This document shows, piece after piece, positions 47,130-56,847 of a DNA stretch of 64,000 nt (the first letter of the stretch is position 1; every line of letters starts with the position of its first letter). The DNA is taken from NCBI GenBank assembly GCA_947345935.1, contig CAMZZN010000002.1, positions 79,096 through 143,095 on the forward strand, given 5' to 3'. Source of the stretch: an uncultured Ruminococcus sp. GTDB taxonomy: Bacteria; Bacillota; Clostridia; Oscillospirales; Ruminococcaceae. Both the position numbers and the translations under genes were made by a program. The notes beneath the pieces are model-generated. The model saw only the letters and a program-made list of their open reading frames with translations. It ran no database searches and was not told where the DNA came from.

Positions 47130-47831
47130 ATGTATTGTAAAAAATGTGGTTCTGTTTTGAACGATGGAGCGGTATTTTGTCCAAACTGCGGTCAGACTAT
47201 GGCTGCAAAAACGTCTGCACCCGCTGCCGGTGCTTACGCTCAGCCGGTTCAGCCGCAGCCGGGATACGGTTATTACGGAAGTCCTCAGTATAAAACTCAG
47301 GGGGCGTCGGTAAAGGGGCTTTTTGCGTTTGCTATGGCTGTTCTGCTTGTTATACTTGCCGTTGGACTTATGGAGTTTCCTGTTATTAAGTTTGGAAAAG
47401 ATTGGTTTTATGCCATTGGAGCGAATAGCAACGGAGATATGTTTATATCGTATCTTTACGATGCAGACGGCAATATTTTTGAAGCGTTCAGTGATTTTAT
47501 AGACCATGAAGAACTTGCAGGAGTATGTATAGTTATTTCTTTGGTTATGATGTGCGTATCAATACTTGCCGCTGTTATCGGAGCTTTTTGTTCTCTTATC
47601 AAGAATTATTCCGCTGCAATTTTAATGACAGGCATTGGAATGTTGATCGCGGTTTTGGGATATATTGCAAACATTATCGAAGGAATATATCTTATAAGTG
47701 AAAACAATGATTACGAATTTAAATTTTCCAATTGCTACATAAGCACAGTGCCTCCGGCAATGCTTGTTGTATGTTTGGTTTTTGCAGTTGTTTCTTTTAT
47801 TGCCGCCGGAAGAATGAGAAACAGCGATTGA
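47130..47831 (+). CDS. Zinc-ribbon protein with four membrane segments
   Basis: 233 residues. An N-terminal zinc ribbon (CKKCGSVLNDGAVFCPNC), a Pro/Gln/Gly/Tyr-rich linker, and four hydrophobic segments (near 70-90, 140-165, 175-200, 210-228). AGAGG precedes the ATG at 47130, 17 bases after the transporter stop. The longer open frame upstream overlaps the transporter and is not used. Function unknown. Confidence 0.78.
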   Translation: MYCKKCGSVLNDGAVFCPNCGQTMAAKTSAPAAGAYAQPVQPQPGYGYYGSPQYKTQGASVKGLFAFAMAVLLVILAVGLMEFPVIKFGKDWFYAIGANSNGDMFISYLYDADGNIFEAFSDFIDHEELAGVCIVISLVMMCVSILAAVIGAFCSLIKNYSAAILMTGIGMLIAVLGYIANIIEGIYLISENNDYEFKFSNCYISTVPPAMLVVCLVFAVVSFIAAGRMRNSD

Positions 47832-47943
47832 TTATGATTTTTGGAAAAAGGGAGAATTCGTTCTCCTTTTTTCTTTCTATCGGTTGACTTTTAAACCCAA
47901 AAGAAGTATAATTGATTTATCAGGATTTCAGGAGGAGGCAGAA

Positions 47944-48234
47944 ATGGAAAGAAATAAAATGATCGGGCTTATAGCGGCTGTTTTAGCGGCTGTGCTTATG
48001 GCGATAGCAGGAAAATCGTGCGTCAAGGACGCAAAGACTAAAAATACCGTTACACAGCGGCCTACAATAATTGTTTCTCCACAGATTGTTCAGGGCGATA
48101 ACACCTATACGCCGTCATATACGACTGCTCCGCCGGTGCAGACTGTTCCGCCTGAACCGGAAACGCCTGAAAATGAGCCTCAGACGGAAACCTCGTCAAA
48201 ATCAAAACTTGACGAACTCTGGGAAAGAAATTAA
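47944..48234 (+). CDS. Small membrane-anchored protein with proline-rich tail
   Basis: 96 residues. One N-terminal membrane segment ([18 protein letters not shown]) is followed by an outward region rich in Thr, Pro and Glu ([17 protein letters not shown]). No known domain. AGGAGG 6-7 bases before the ATG at 47944. The cyclophilin gene starts 16 bases after its stop, so they are probably co-transcribed. Confidence 0.65.
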   Translation: MERNKMIGLIAAVLAAVLMAIAGKSCVKDAKTKNTVTQRPTIIVSPQIVQGDNTYTPSYTTAPPVQTVPPEPETPENEPQTETSSKSKLDELWERN

Positions 48235-48250
48235 ACAGGAGGAAATAACA

Positions 48251-48721
48251 ATGGTTATTATTGAAATGGAAAACGGAAAGAAGATAAAGATCGAACTTTA
48301 TCCTGAAATTGCACCTATATCGTGCGCAAACTTCGAGAAGCTGGTAAACAGCGGATTCTATGACGGATTGATTTTTCATAGGGTCATTCCAGGTTTCATG
48401 ATTCAGGGCGGATGTCCTGACGGTACTGGAACAGGCGGTCCTGGCTGGAATATCAAGGGTGAATTTTCCTCAAACGGCGTTAAGAACGATCTTAAACACA
48501 CAAGAGGAGTGCTTTCTATGGCTCGCTCCATGATGCCTGATTCTGCAGGTTCGCAGTTCTTTATTATGCACGAGGACGCTCCGCACCTTGACGGTCAGTA
48601 TGCGGCTTTTGGTAAGGTCATCGAGGGAATGGACGTTGTTGACGAGATCGCTGAAACTCCTACGGATTTCAGGGACAAGCCCGTTAAACCTCAAATCATG
48701 AAAAAAGTTACTATAGAATAA
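48251..48721 (+). CDS. Cyclophilin-type peptidylprolyl isomerase
   Basis: 156 residues, a complete single cyclophilin domain without signal peptide, so cytoplasmic. [20 protein letters not shown] near 43-62 and [20 protein letters not shown] near 98-117 carry the catalytic Arg, Phe and Gln region. AGGAGG before the ATG at 48251 sets the start; the open frame upstream is not coding. Confidence 0.95.
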   Translation: MVIIEMENGKKIKIELYPEIAPISCANFEKLVNSGFYDGLIFHRVIPGFMIQGGCPDGTGTGGPGWNIKGEFSSNGVKNDLKHTRGVLSMARSMMPDSAGSQFFIMHEDAPHLDGQYAAFGKVIEGMDVVDEIAETPTDFRDKPVKPQIMKKVTIE

Positions 48722-48735
48722 TTCCGGAGGAAAAT

Positions 48736-49569
48736 ATGCTTTATATCGGATGTCATCTGTCAAGCTCAAAGGGGTACAGGGCTATGGGAAATCAGGCGGC
48801 TGAAATAGACGCCAATACATTTGCTTTTTTTACCAGAAACCCCAGAGGGGGGGCTGCAAAGGCAATTGATCCGGAGGATACTGCCGGTTTTGTCAAATTT
48901 GCATCTGAAAATCATTTCGGGAAGCTGGTCGCACACGCTCCGTATACCATGAACGCTTGTGCCGCTGACGAGAATATACGCCGCTTTGCAAGAGAGGCTA
49001 TGGCGGACGATCTTTTGCGTATGGAGTCAACTCCTGGGAATTACTACAACTTTCATCCCGGCTCTCATGTAAAACAGGGGGCAGACGTCGGAATAGAACT
49101 TATTGCAGATCAGCTCAATACTGTTCTTACAGAGGATCAGTCTACTATTGTTCTTCTGGAAACTATGGCTGGAAAGGGGTCGGAGGTCGGCAGATCATTT
49201 GAGGAAATCCGTGATATAATTGACAGGGTTAGGCTTAACGATAAACTCGGCGTTTGTTTTGATACCTGTCATGTCTGGGACGGCGGCTATGATATCGTTA
49301 ATGATCTTGACGGCGTTTTAGAGGAATTTGACCGCATTATCGGTCTGGACAGGCTGAAAGCTATACATCTTAACGACAGCATGAACCCTCTTGGGGCGCA
49401 TAAGGACAGGCACGCTAAGATCGGCGAGGGACATATCGGGGCGGACGCTCTGATAAGGGTGATAAATCATCCGAAACTCCAAGGACTTCCGGTGATTCTG
49501 GAAACTCCCAACGATATCGAGGGATATGCCAGAGAAATCAAGTTTCTGCGTGAGAATTACAGTGATTAA
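48736..49569 (+). CDS. nfo: Deoxyribonuclease IV (apurinic endonuclease IV)
   Basis: 277 residues. Zinc-dependent base-excision repair endonuclease. Metal-ligand motifs are all in place: AHAPYTMN near 75, NFHPGSH near 104-110, [11 protein letters not shown] near 137-147, [13 protein letters not shown] near 173-185, and [20 protein letters not shown] near 215-234. CCGGAGG precedes the ATG by 7-8 bases, 14 bases after the cyclophilin stop. Confidence 0.95.
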   Translation: MLYIGCHLSSSKGYRAMGNQAAEIDANTFAFFTRNPRGGAAKAIDPEDTAGFVKFASENHFGKLVAHAPYTMNACAADENIRRFAREAMADDLLRMESTPGNYYNFHPGSHVKQGADVGIELIADQLNTVLTEDQSTIVLLETMAGKGSEVGRSFEEIRDIIDRVRLNDKLGVCFDTCHVWDGGYDIVNDLDGVLEEFDRIIGLDRLKAIHLNDSMNPLGAHKDRHAKIGEGHIGADALIRVINHPKLQGLPVILETPNDIEGYAREIKFLRENYSD

Positions 49570-49580
49570 ATTTTAGGGCT

Positions 49581-49615
49581 ATATCGCACAGAAATATATG
49601 TGTTTTGTGCGATAT
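49581..49615 (+). terminator. Terminator after nfo
   Basis: ATATCGCAC / GTGCGATAT, 9-bp stem, followed by TGCCTTTTAAATTTTTT. Confidence 0.7.
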
Positions 49616-49653
49616 TGCCTTTTAAATTTTTTAAAGAAATTAAAAAATAAACC

Positions 49654-49682
49654 TTGACAAAACTTATTGAGTATTGTATAAT
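49654..49682 (+). promoter_or_regulatory. Promoter of the C39-like peptidase gene
   Basis: TTGACA (49654-49659) and TATAAT (49677-49682), 17-base spacer. Confidence 0.9.
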
Positions 49683-49752
49683 GTAAATGGTAATATTATA
49701 CAATGCTTGTATGATGTTAACTAAAATATTTTTAATTTAGGAAGTGCATGTT

Positions 49753-50589
49753 ATGAGAAAACTTAAACAATTTGCGGTACTGCTTGCAACACTGAATATG
49801 GTATCCATAAATATGTTGGGAGTTAATGCTCATGCAGACACAGTTGTTGAAGGTCAGGAAGAATGTGTAAATGAATGTAAAGGTGATCCGGGATTTGGTA
49901 TGCCAAGTGAAACGTTAGAAGAACAGTTGGAAAATTTTCTTAACAATCCTGAACTGACGGAAGAACAAAAATTGGCTGCTAAATCTAAAGTAGAACAGGC
50001 AATGTCATTTCGGGATAATGCGATGATAAGTGCTCAAAGTTTATCGGCATCATATCCCAATATAACAATAACTGTTACACCGTTTAAGCAGGAATATGAG
50101 CATTACTGCGGTCCGGCTACTACAAGGCAAACTATGAAGTATCTGGGGGCGTCCGTTCCTGGCGGCTATAATCCGCCATCGCAATCTTATATTGCTTCTG
50201 ATTTGGGAACTACTACAGCCGGAACAGAATGGTATATGATACGTGACTATATAAACGGATTCACTTTTATGGGTGTAGCAAATAATTATATTGAATATAA
50301 TCCTTCAAGCGTTTCGGATATGGAAAGTACGATATATTCTACACTGACGGCTACTAATAAGACAGCACCGATTTTACAAGTTAACACTGCTGGAAATACA
50401 GCTTTGGGTTATCAAACATCAGGGCATTACCTGAATGTCAGTGGAATAAGAACATCAGGAGGAAGAAATCAATTTCGATTAACTGATCCATATCGAGAAT
50501 GGAAAGGTTTGAGTGCAACGTATTATGCTGCAACATCTGATATTTACCAGATAACTTTAAACCATTGGGCGAAACATTTTCTTTATTAA
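49753..50589 (+). CDS. Secreted C39-like cysteine peptidase
   Basis: 278 residues with a signal peptide (FAVLLATLNMVSINMLGVNAHA). The catalytic region HYCGPATTRQTMKYLG near 117-132 has the Cys after a His-Tyr, GHYLNVSGI near 223-231 has the His, and LTDPY near 243-247 the Asp, in the order of papain-like C39 peptidases. No GG-leader transporter is attached. AGGAAG precedes the ATG at 49753 (9 bases). AT-rich relative to neighbours. A lipoprotein gene follows 26 bases later. Confidence 0.82.
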   Translation: MRKLKQFAVLLATLNMVSINMLGVNAHADTVVEGQEECVNECKGDPGFGMPSETLEEQLENFLNNPELTEEQKLAAKSKVEQAMSFRDNAMISAQSLSASYPNITITVTPFKQEYEHYCGPATTRQTMKYLGASVPGGYNPPSQSYIASDLGTTTAGTEWYMIRDYINGFTFMGVANNYIEYNPSSVSDMESTIYSTLTATNKTAPILQVNTAGNTALGYQTSGHYLNVSGIRTSGGRNQFRLTDPYREWKGLSATYYAATSDIYQITLNHWAKHFLY

Positions 50590-50615
50590 TTTTTTATCAA
50601 GTATATTGGAGAGTT

Positions 50616-51854
50616 ATGAAAAGAATTTTAAGGTTTATTTTCGTAATTACAATTATATCCACACTAACATCTTGTGACAGAACTAAATCATCCAACAGTG
50701 AGGAAATTGTATATGATAACATGATTGTTTCTACGACAGAAAGTGATACAGAATTGATTACAGATTATGCTTCTGCAACTGAAAATAGTTCGAATTTGGA
50801 AATTATCGGTGTATCACCTTTAAAATTACCTGATGCTATTTCCGATAGTAGAAAAGTTGCTGTAGTGAGTGATTTTAATTATGTTGATTATCTTGATAGT
50901 CAATTTAATACATTATCCTTGATAGCTATAGATGAAGAATATGTCTATTTTGAAAAATGGATTGAAAAATTTAATGGAACCTCAGATTTAATATTTTATA
51001 AATACAATCTTGCTACAGGAGAAACAACTGAATTTGACGGGGCAGTTCCTGATTTCAATGTAAAAACGGGTTATACTGCATTTGTTAATAATAGCATATA
51101 TTCTGTTATGTACAATAACATAGAAATCGTACATTATTCGTTGGACACACATACGAACAGCTCTAAGATAATTCAAAAGGAGGATAATAATGACAGCCTG
51201 ATGCGTACAACGCACGCTGTTGGCAAAGATTCCTATATGGAGATATGGGCAACAGGTCAGGGGTATAATGAGACTATTCATGTAATGTTGTTTAATAAAA
51301 GCGGCAACAGAGAGATAATAACAAAGAAATATAATTCCGGTAAGGAAAGGCTTGTTTATACCGCTAACGGAGATCATATCTACGAATATGCGCAGACTGC
51401 GGATTCGGCAGAACCGTATCTTAATATCTATAACGAAAACGGCGAGATTGAATCGTCGGTCTGTCTGAAAGAAATTGCATATGAATTAAAGCAGGATCCG
51501 GATAATTATGTTGCGCAAATGAATGTAAGCGGAAGATTTATTTCGTTTGACTTTAACTTCGGCGAATCAACTGCCAAGAGCTATATTTATGATATGGAAA
51601 CCGGAAGCTATTATCGTGCGGACGGCTGTCAGAGTTTGGCAACGCCGAATTATCTTCCGCCCGATTTCGGGAAAATTCTTTTTCTGCAAAGAAACAGCGA
51701 TTCGGATGGAACAAAGTTTGATCTGTTCTGCCTGTACGCAAACGGAGATATTGAGAAACTTTCAGAGGATATAGGGATAGATACAATGATAGTAACAAAT
51801 GGCGAAAAAGCGGCCTATTTTAAGGATAACGAGCTTTACACAATAGAATATTAA
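50616..51854 (+). CDS. Lipoprotein with repeat-type outer domain
   Basis: 412 residues. The signal ends in a lipobox, STLTSC at residues 16-21. The mature part reads like a propeller (segments such as YVYFEKWIEKF, DHIYEYAQTAD, LFCLYANGDIEKL) but I cannot assign a family. GGAGAG 2 bases before the ATG at 50616 gives a short spacing. The first half is visibly AT-rich, whereas from about 51350 the codons become GC-richer, like the rest of the genome, suggesting a mosaic gene. Probably co-transcribed with the peptidase. Confidence 0.7.
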   Translation: MKRILRFIFVITIISTLTSCDRTKSSNSEEIVYDNMIVSTTESDTELITDYASATENSSNLEIIGVSPLKLPDAISDSRKVAVVSDFNYVDYLDSQFNTLSLIAIDEEYVYFEKWIEKFNGTSDLIFYKYNLATGETTEFDGAVPDFNVKTGYTAFVNNSIYSVMYNNIEIVHYSLDTHTNSSKIIQKEDNNDSLMRTTHAVGKDSYMEIWATGQGYNETIHVMLFNKSGNREIITKKYNSGKERLVYTANGDHIYEYAQTADSAEPYLNIYNENGEIESSVCLKEIAYELKQDPDNYVAQMNVSGRFISFDFNFGESTAKSYIYDMETGSYYRADGCQSLATPNYLPPDFGKILFLQRNSDSDGTKFDLFCLYANGDIEKLSEDIGIDTMIVTNGEKAAYFKDNELYTIEY

Positions 51855-51858
51855 TAAG

Positions 51859-51892
51859 AAAAACGGTTCCCGGATATGCGGAGAACCGTTTT
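51859..51892. terminator. Bidirectional terminator
   Basis: AAAACGGTTC / GAACCGTTTT, 10-bp stem, between convergent genes. Confidence 0.75.
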
Positions 51893-51910
51893 GTTTTGTA
51901 ATATTAACAA

Positions 51911-52492
51911 TCAGCCTATTTCAACGATTTCGCCGTAAAGTTCACGTCCTGCGCCTACAGCGTTTGATTCGTCGGTGTCGATGTGCATTGCACGTGCATA
52001 TTTTTCAGAAACACGGCATACAACGTCGCCGAGAACTGCGCTTCTTTCGGGAGTAGCAAGCTTTACCCATACTACCTGCTTATCCTTGACGCCAAGCTCC
52101 TCTGCGTCGGCAGGAGTGAGGTGGATGTGTCTCTTTGCAACGATAACGCCCTCGGAGATCTCGATCTCGCCGGCAGGACCGATAAGCTTGCAGGCGCCTG
52201 ATCCTGCAATATCAGCGGATTCTCTGATAGGAGCGGCGATTCCGATAGAACGAGCGTCTGTAGCGGAAAGCTCAACCTGTGTTTCGGGACGTACAGGACC
52301 AAGTATGGAAACTCCGGCAAGTTCCTTTTTAGGACCAACGACTGTTACTCTCTCTTCGCAGGCGAACTGACCGGGCTGAGAAAGATCTTTCTTTTTTGTC
52401 AGCTCATAGCCTTTGCCGAAAAGAATCTCAAGGTGCTCCTGAGTTACGTGTACGTGACGGGCGGATGTTTCAACGATAAAAGTTTTGGACAT
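51911..52492 (-). CDS. PduL-type phosphate propanoyl/acetyltransferase
   Basis: 193 residues. Interconverts acyl-CoA and acyl phosphate. The two PTAC-domain histidine motifs are visible: SARHVHVTQ near residues 10-18 and KRHIHLTPADA near 120-130. GGAGG 8 bases before the ATG at 52492. No microcompartment genes are nearby, so it probably serves general acetate or propionate metabolism in place of a classical Pta. Confidence 0.9.
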   Translation of the reverse strand: MSKTFIVETSARHVHVTQEHLEILFGKGYELTKKKDLSQPGQFACEERVTVVGPKKELAGVSILGPVRPETQVELSATDARSIGIAAPIRESADIAGSGACKLIGPAGEIEISEGVIVAKRHIHLTPADAEELGVKDKQVVWVKLATPERSAVLGDVVCRVSEKYARAMHIDTDESNAVGAGRELYGEIVEIG

Positions 52493-52587
52493 AATAAAAG
52501 CCTCCATGTATTATTGGGATTCATCCCTGATTAACCTCTTTTTATTTTACACTATTTTTCCTGAAACGTCAAGACCTGATAGAAAAA

Positions 52588-53526
52588 TTATCTCACAAAA
52601 AGATAAACAGTGTATCCTGCATACAGGGCTGCCATTGATATCCCGTGCCACCTGACGAGTTTTTTCTTAGGCAGGCAGAAAACAAGTACCAGCAGACTGG
52701 ACGCTATTAGAAATATCGTATCAATGGAATTTTGCATCGTGAAAGCGATAGGAGAAATGGCAGCGGCGATTCCGAGTACAAAAAAGATATTGAAAACATT
52801 TGAACCGATAACGTTTCCGAGAGCCATATCTATTTCGTTTTTTCTGGCGGCTACTACCGACGTAACAAGCTCAGGCAGGCTTGTACCGAGAGCAACTATA
52901 GTCATGCCTATAAGGTTGTCCGACATACCAAGACTTCGTGCAATATCCGAAGCCCCCTCAACCACCATTTTTCCTCCGGCGGCAATAGCGATTATCCCGC
53001 CGATTATATATATGATGCATTGCCAGGCAGGAAGTATCTTAATTTCCTCTTCATCGCTTATCACAGTACCGGAGCGTCTTGCCTTCAAAGCGCTGTTTAT
53101 CATGATGTAAAGAAAAAATATAAACAAAAGCAGCAGAACGATTCCGGATATGCGTGATATGCTGCCGGTAAAAAATCCAAATCCGAGCAGAACAGCGGCG
53201 GCAAATATTGAAAACGGAAAATCACGTTTCAATGTATCACGGTTTATTGGCAGCGGACAAAGAATTGCGCAAAGACCTGCCACAATCATAAGATTAAAAA
53301 TATTTGAACCGACGGCGTTGCTGATGGATAGATCGTTCTTGCCGGCCATTGAGGCGCTGACGCTGACCGAAGTTTCAGGCAGGCTTGTCCCCATTGCGAC
53401 GATAGTCATACCGATAATGATCGGCGGTACGCTTAGTTTCTTTGCGGCTGATGAACTGCCCTCAACAAAGAAGTCGGCACCCTTTATAAGCAGGACGAAG
53501 CCTGCTATTAGCAAAAAATACATCAT
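52588..53526 (-). CDS. Calcium/sodium:cation antiporter, CaCA family (YrbG-like)
   Basis: 312 residues with about ten membrane segments. The two internal alpha repeats are almost identical: GMTIVAMGTSLPETSVSV near 39-56 and GMTIVALGTSLPELVTSV near 207-224, each with the ion-binding Glu, followed by AVGSNIFN and VIGSNVFN. Exchanges Ca2+ or a related ion for Na+ or H+. GGGAG precedes the doubled ATG. Confidence 0.93.
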   Translation of the reverse strand: MMYFLLIAGFVLLIKGADFFVEGSSSAAKKLSVPPIIIGMTIVAMGTSLPETSVSVSASMAGKNDLSISNAVGSNIFNLMIVAGLCAILCPLPINRDTLKRDFPFSIFAAAVLLGFGFFTGSISRISGIVLLLLFIFFLYIMINSALKARRSGTVISDEEEIKILPAWQCIIYIIGGIIAIAAGGKMVVEGASDIARSLGMSDNLIGMTIVALGTSLPELVTSVVAARKNEIDMALGNVIGSNVFNIFFVLGIAAAISPIAFTMQNSIDTIFLIASSLLVLVFCLPKKKLVRWHGISMAALYAGYTVYLFVR

Positions 53527-53676
53527 AGATTTTTAACTCCCGTAATTCAGATTTCTATTAGTATACCACATATATCTATTTTTTGCAAGAGTTATCGACA
53601 AGTTGTCCAAAAAAGTGATAGACGGGTGAAAAAACGGACTATATTTGTAGAAAATGATTCATGATCTGGAATTGTC

Positions 53677-53705
53677 TTGAAAAACCAGATAAAATATGCT
53701 ATAAT
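53677..53705 (+). promoter_or_regulatory. Promoter of the SLC13-type transporter gene
   Basis: TTGAAA (53677-53682) and TATAAT (53700-53705), 17-base spacer. Confidence 0.78.
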
Positions 53706-53741
53706 TCGTAATGGATTTTTGATTTTAATGGAGGCTTTTTT

Positions 53742-55091
53742 ATGACAGCACAAATTTTTGCCGTAATAATTTTTGTCGCTATGTTCATTATGATCGTGCT
53801 TGACAAAATAGAGCGGCATTACGTGACGCTTGGCAGCGGAGTTCTGACTATTGCCGTAGTTTTCGGTATCTGTCAGCACAGCTGGACTGCAATCTGGAAT
53901 ACTCTTGCGATTAAGAATTTTGCAACAGTAGAATTCTGGTATGCCACATCTGAAAGCGAAAGCAAAGGCATCAACTGGGCAACGATCGTATTCATTGCCG
54001 GAATGATGATAATGGTCGAGGGAATGGCAAAAGCTGGATTTTTCCGCTGGCTTTGCATGAGGATAGCGTTTCTGGTAAAATGCCGGACGATACCTGTGTT
54101 TATCACATTCATGATAATGTCGGCGGTTCTTTCAATGTTTATCGACAGCATCACCGTTATAATGTTCTTAGCGGCTGTAACTATCGAGCTTGCGCAGCTT
54201 CTCAGGTTCAATCCCGTGCCGATGATACTGTCGGAGATCTTCTGCGCAAATCTTGGCGGAAGCGCTACGATGTGCGGAGATCCGCCCAATATCATTGTGG
54301 GAACTTCTATGGGATATTCTTTCTTCGATTTTCTCACAAATACGGGCGTTGTAGCCGGTATATCGCTTGTATTTTCAGTAGTATTCTTTTACTTTGCGTT
54401 CAGGAAGGAACTTGCTTCTGACAACGCTGAAAAAATTGACATTAGCAAGCTCCCCAAGCCGTCGGAGGCTATTACGAATAAGAAGGATTTCATTGTCAGC
54501 AGTATTATTTTCGGACTTGCTGTCGTTCTTCTTGTAACGCACTCTGTCACTCATCTCACTGTTGCTACTATCGGTCTTGCAATAGCCGTTATCACGATAA
54601 TAGCGGCAGGAAAAAGTACGCCGGAAATAATGAAAAAGGTGGATTATAAGACCGTAGTATTTTTTATCGGACTGTTTATCGTTGTAAGCGGTCTTGAAGA
54701 AACCGGGATGCTTGAACTTATCGCACAGTTCATTGAAAAAATAAGCGGCGGAAATGCAATGGCAATGATAGCTATTATCCTCTGGGTATCGGCGATTGCC
54801 AGCGCTTTTGTTGACAATATTCCGTTTGCGGCTACAATGGTTCCTGTTATACAGAGTCTTGCAGTTTCGACCGGAGTAAGTCTGCATACGCTTGCATGGA
54901 CGCTTTCTATCGGTACGGATATCGGCGGAAGCGCAACTCCTATCGGAGCTTCTGCAAATGTTGTAGGAACTTCTGTGGCAGCTAAGAACGGTTATCCTGT
55001 AAGCTGGGGAAGATACTGCAAAAAACTTGCTCCCGCAACGGTAATGGTACTTGCTGTTTCGACCGCATATATATTTGTACGCTATCTTTGA
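53742..55091 (+). CDS. SLC13 / ArsB-NhaD superfamily permease
   Basis: 449 residues with about eleven membrane segments. Two related motifs mark the family: GGSATMCGDPPNIIVGTSMG near 170-189 and DIGGSATPIGASANVVGTSV near 386-405. Substrates in this group include sodium/proton, arsenite, and dicarboxylates; none can be chosen from sequence. GGAGG precedes the ATG by 7-8 bases. A cytidylate-kinase-like gene follows 19 bases later. Confidence 0.9.
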   Translation: MTAQIFAVIIFVAMFIMIVLDKIERHYVTLGSGVLTIAVVFGICQHSWTAIWNTLAIKNFATVEFWYATSESESKGINWATIVFIAGMMIMVEGMAKAGFFRWLCMRIAFLVKCRTIPVFITFMIMSAVLSMFIDSITVIMFLAAVTIELAQLLRFNPVPMILSEIFCANLGGSATMCGDPPNIIVGTSMGYSFFDFLTNTGVVAGISLVFSVVFFYFAFRKELASDNAEKIDISKLPKPSEAITNKKDFIVSSIIFGLAVVLLVTHSVTHLTVATIGLAIAVITIIAAGKSTPEIMKKVDYKTVVFFIGLFIVVSGLEETGMLELIAQFIEKISGGNAMAMIAIILWVSAIASAFVDNIPFAATMVPVIQSLAVSTGVSLHTLAWTLSIGTDIGGSATPIGASANVVGTSVAAKNGYPVSWGRYCKKLAPATVMVLAVSTAYIFVRYL

Positions 55092-55110
55092 TTATTAACA
55101 GGAGGAAACT

Positions 55111-55704
55111 ATGGGACAGATAATTATTTCAGTCGGACGTGAATTCGGCAGCGGCGGACGTGTTATCGCCGAGGCACTGGCAAAGAAATTTGAGATACCG
55201 ATATATGACCGCCATCTCATTCTTGAGATCGCCGAAAGGACGGGTCTTGCGCCGGAAGAGATCGAGAAGTATAATGAAAATCCGAAACACAGACTTTTTT
55301 CACGTTCTGTAAGAGGTTACAGCAATTCTATTGAAGATAATATCGCAGAAATGCAGTTTAAATTCATTGAGGACAAAGCTGCAAGCGGAGAATCGTTTGT
55401 TGTAGTAGGACGCTGTTCCGAAACGAAACTGCGTAAGTATGCCGGTCTTGTATCTCTGTTTATTCTGGGTGATGCAGGTGAAAAAGTAAAGCGTGTCATG
55501 GATGTTTATGAGCTGTCTGAGGAAAAGGCCAGAGATCTCATTGACAAAAAGGACAGAAAGAGAAAGCGTTATCATAACTATCACTGCTCCGGTCATTGGG
55601 GCGATTCGAGACTTTACGATCTCAGCATCAACAGCAGCCGTCTTGGAATAGAGCGTACTGTTGATATGCTTGAAAAATATATCCGTGCAAGAATGAGCAA
55701 ATGA
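55111..55704 (+). CDS. Cytidylate kinase-like protein
   Basis: 197 residues. ISVGREFGSGGRVIAEALAK at residues 5-24 is a P-loop variant typical of the cytidylate-kinase-like family; the canonical Cmk usually has GPAGAGKST, so this is the divergent group often found beside transporters. The middle VVGRCSE and the C-terminal RKRYHNYHCSGHWGDSRLYD fit. Phosphate acceptor not established. AGGAGG before the ATG. Confidence 0.87.
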   Translation: MGQIIISVGREFGSGGRVIAEALAKKFEIPIYDRHLILEIAERTGLAPEEIEKYNENPKHRLFSRSVRGYSNSIEDNIAEMQFKFIEDKAASGESFVVVGRCSETKLRKYAGLVSLFILGDAGEKVKRVMDVYELSEEKARDLIDKKDRKRKRYHNYHCSGHWGDSRLYDLSINSSRLGIERTVDMLEKYIRARMSK

Positions 55705-55712
55705 TGTGATAT

Positions 55713-56711
55713 ATGGAAATAATGATCTTTTTATTCGGTATATTTATAGGTATTCCGGCTGTTTCGGGATTTAAGGGACTTGTAAAATTTGCCGTCGGGA
55801 AGTTGTATGGGCGTTCTGTAACGCTTTTCAGATACCTGAATATCTGTTGGAGAGAAAAATCAGGATTCAGCAGAATAGGTTTTTCACCGATATGTGAGCT
55901 GCGTATGTGCAGGGAAAATGAGAGCGATCATTCTGTTATTGCTGCTTATTCAATAGAAAGTGCAATAGATGTTTTTATTTGTATCGTTTACAATTTTTTT
56001 ATGGTGAGACTATGGATAAACGGAGATGCTGACAGTAAGCTTTTGTCGTTCTTTCTGGGAATTGGTACATGGTTTGCAGTATTTCTTATATCAGGTTTCA
56101 TATTTCTTTACATTGAGGTAAAGCGGAAGTCATCAGGAGTAGGCAGGCAGCTGGCAAAAATCGCCGGAAAAATGGAAAACGATATTAGTTTTGACGATAT
56201 AGATGTTCCGGATTACAAGACACTTGACGGCAAGGCGTCACAGTCTGATGTGATATTCTATCTTTCTTATGCTTTTATAAAGAAACTCTGGGATGATGAT
56301 ATCACTGGCGCCGGTGAGATAATACATTCTCAGGAAACAGCGCTGAAAATTAATTATATTGATATGTCAAAAGAGTATCTTATAGCATGGTCGAGAGCCT
56401 ATTACGATCTGTTGTATTATTATTCTGCGGTATGCTTTAATAAGTCACGGGCAGATTATTTTTATGATATGCTGAAAGATTAGCTGCAAAGCGATATGGA
56501 TGCAGATGCCCGTCGAATTCTGGCTGCTTATTATTTCTATGTGAGGAATGATATAGTGACGGCTGAACCCTGTGCATTCAAGGCAGAGGAAGCAGCTCAC
56601 AACTGCAAGACCAGGGCGGAAAGACTTATCGAAGATAAGCTGATTAAAAAACTTATTGCTGATATACATGAAAAAAAGAAATATTTAGAATTATCCAGGG
56701 CGGCATTATGA
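55713..56711 (+). pseudogene. Membrane protein gene interrupted by an in-frame TAG
   Basis: From ATG 55713 (GATGTG upstream, weak RBS, 8 bases after the kinase stop) the frame gives 256 residues with an N-terminal membrane segment and two more near 85-105 and 118-140. It then meets TAG at 56481-56483 and continues open in the same frame for 75 codons (next ATG 56496 has no RBS) to a stop at 56709-56711. The downstream part is helical and charged (AYYFYVRNDIVTAEPCAFKA). A single substitution or sequencing error would restore a 332-residue protein. No family recognised. Confidence 0.6.
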
Positions 56712-56717
56712 CCGCCC
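56698..56717 (+). terminator. Terminator
   Basis: GGGCGG / CCGCCC, short stem across the preceding stop codon, followed by ATTTTTCTTTTTTC. Confidence 0.65.
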
Positions 56718-56847
56718 ATTTTTCTTTTTTCAGTAATTTTTCGGATTTTTTACAAAAAACAGTGGCTTTTTTGTTTCACATATGTTATAATTAAATTTAC
56801 GGCATCGTCATACGATGCGTACATTAAACATATTAGGAGTTTAAAAA

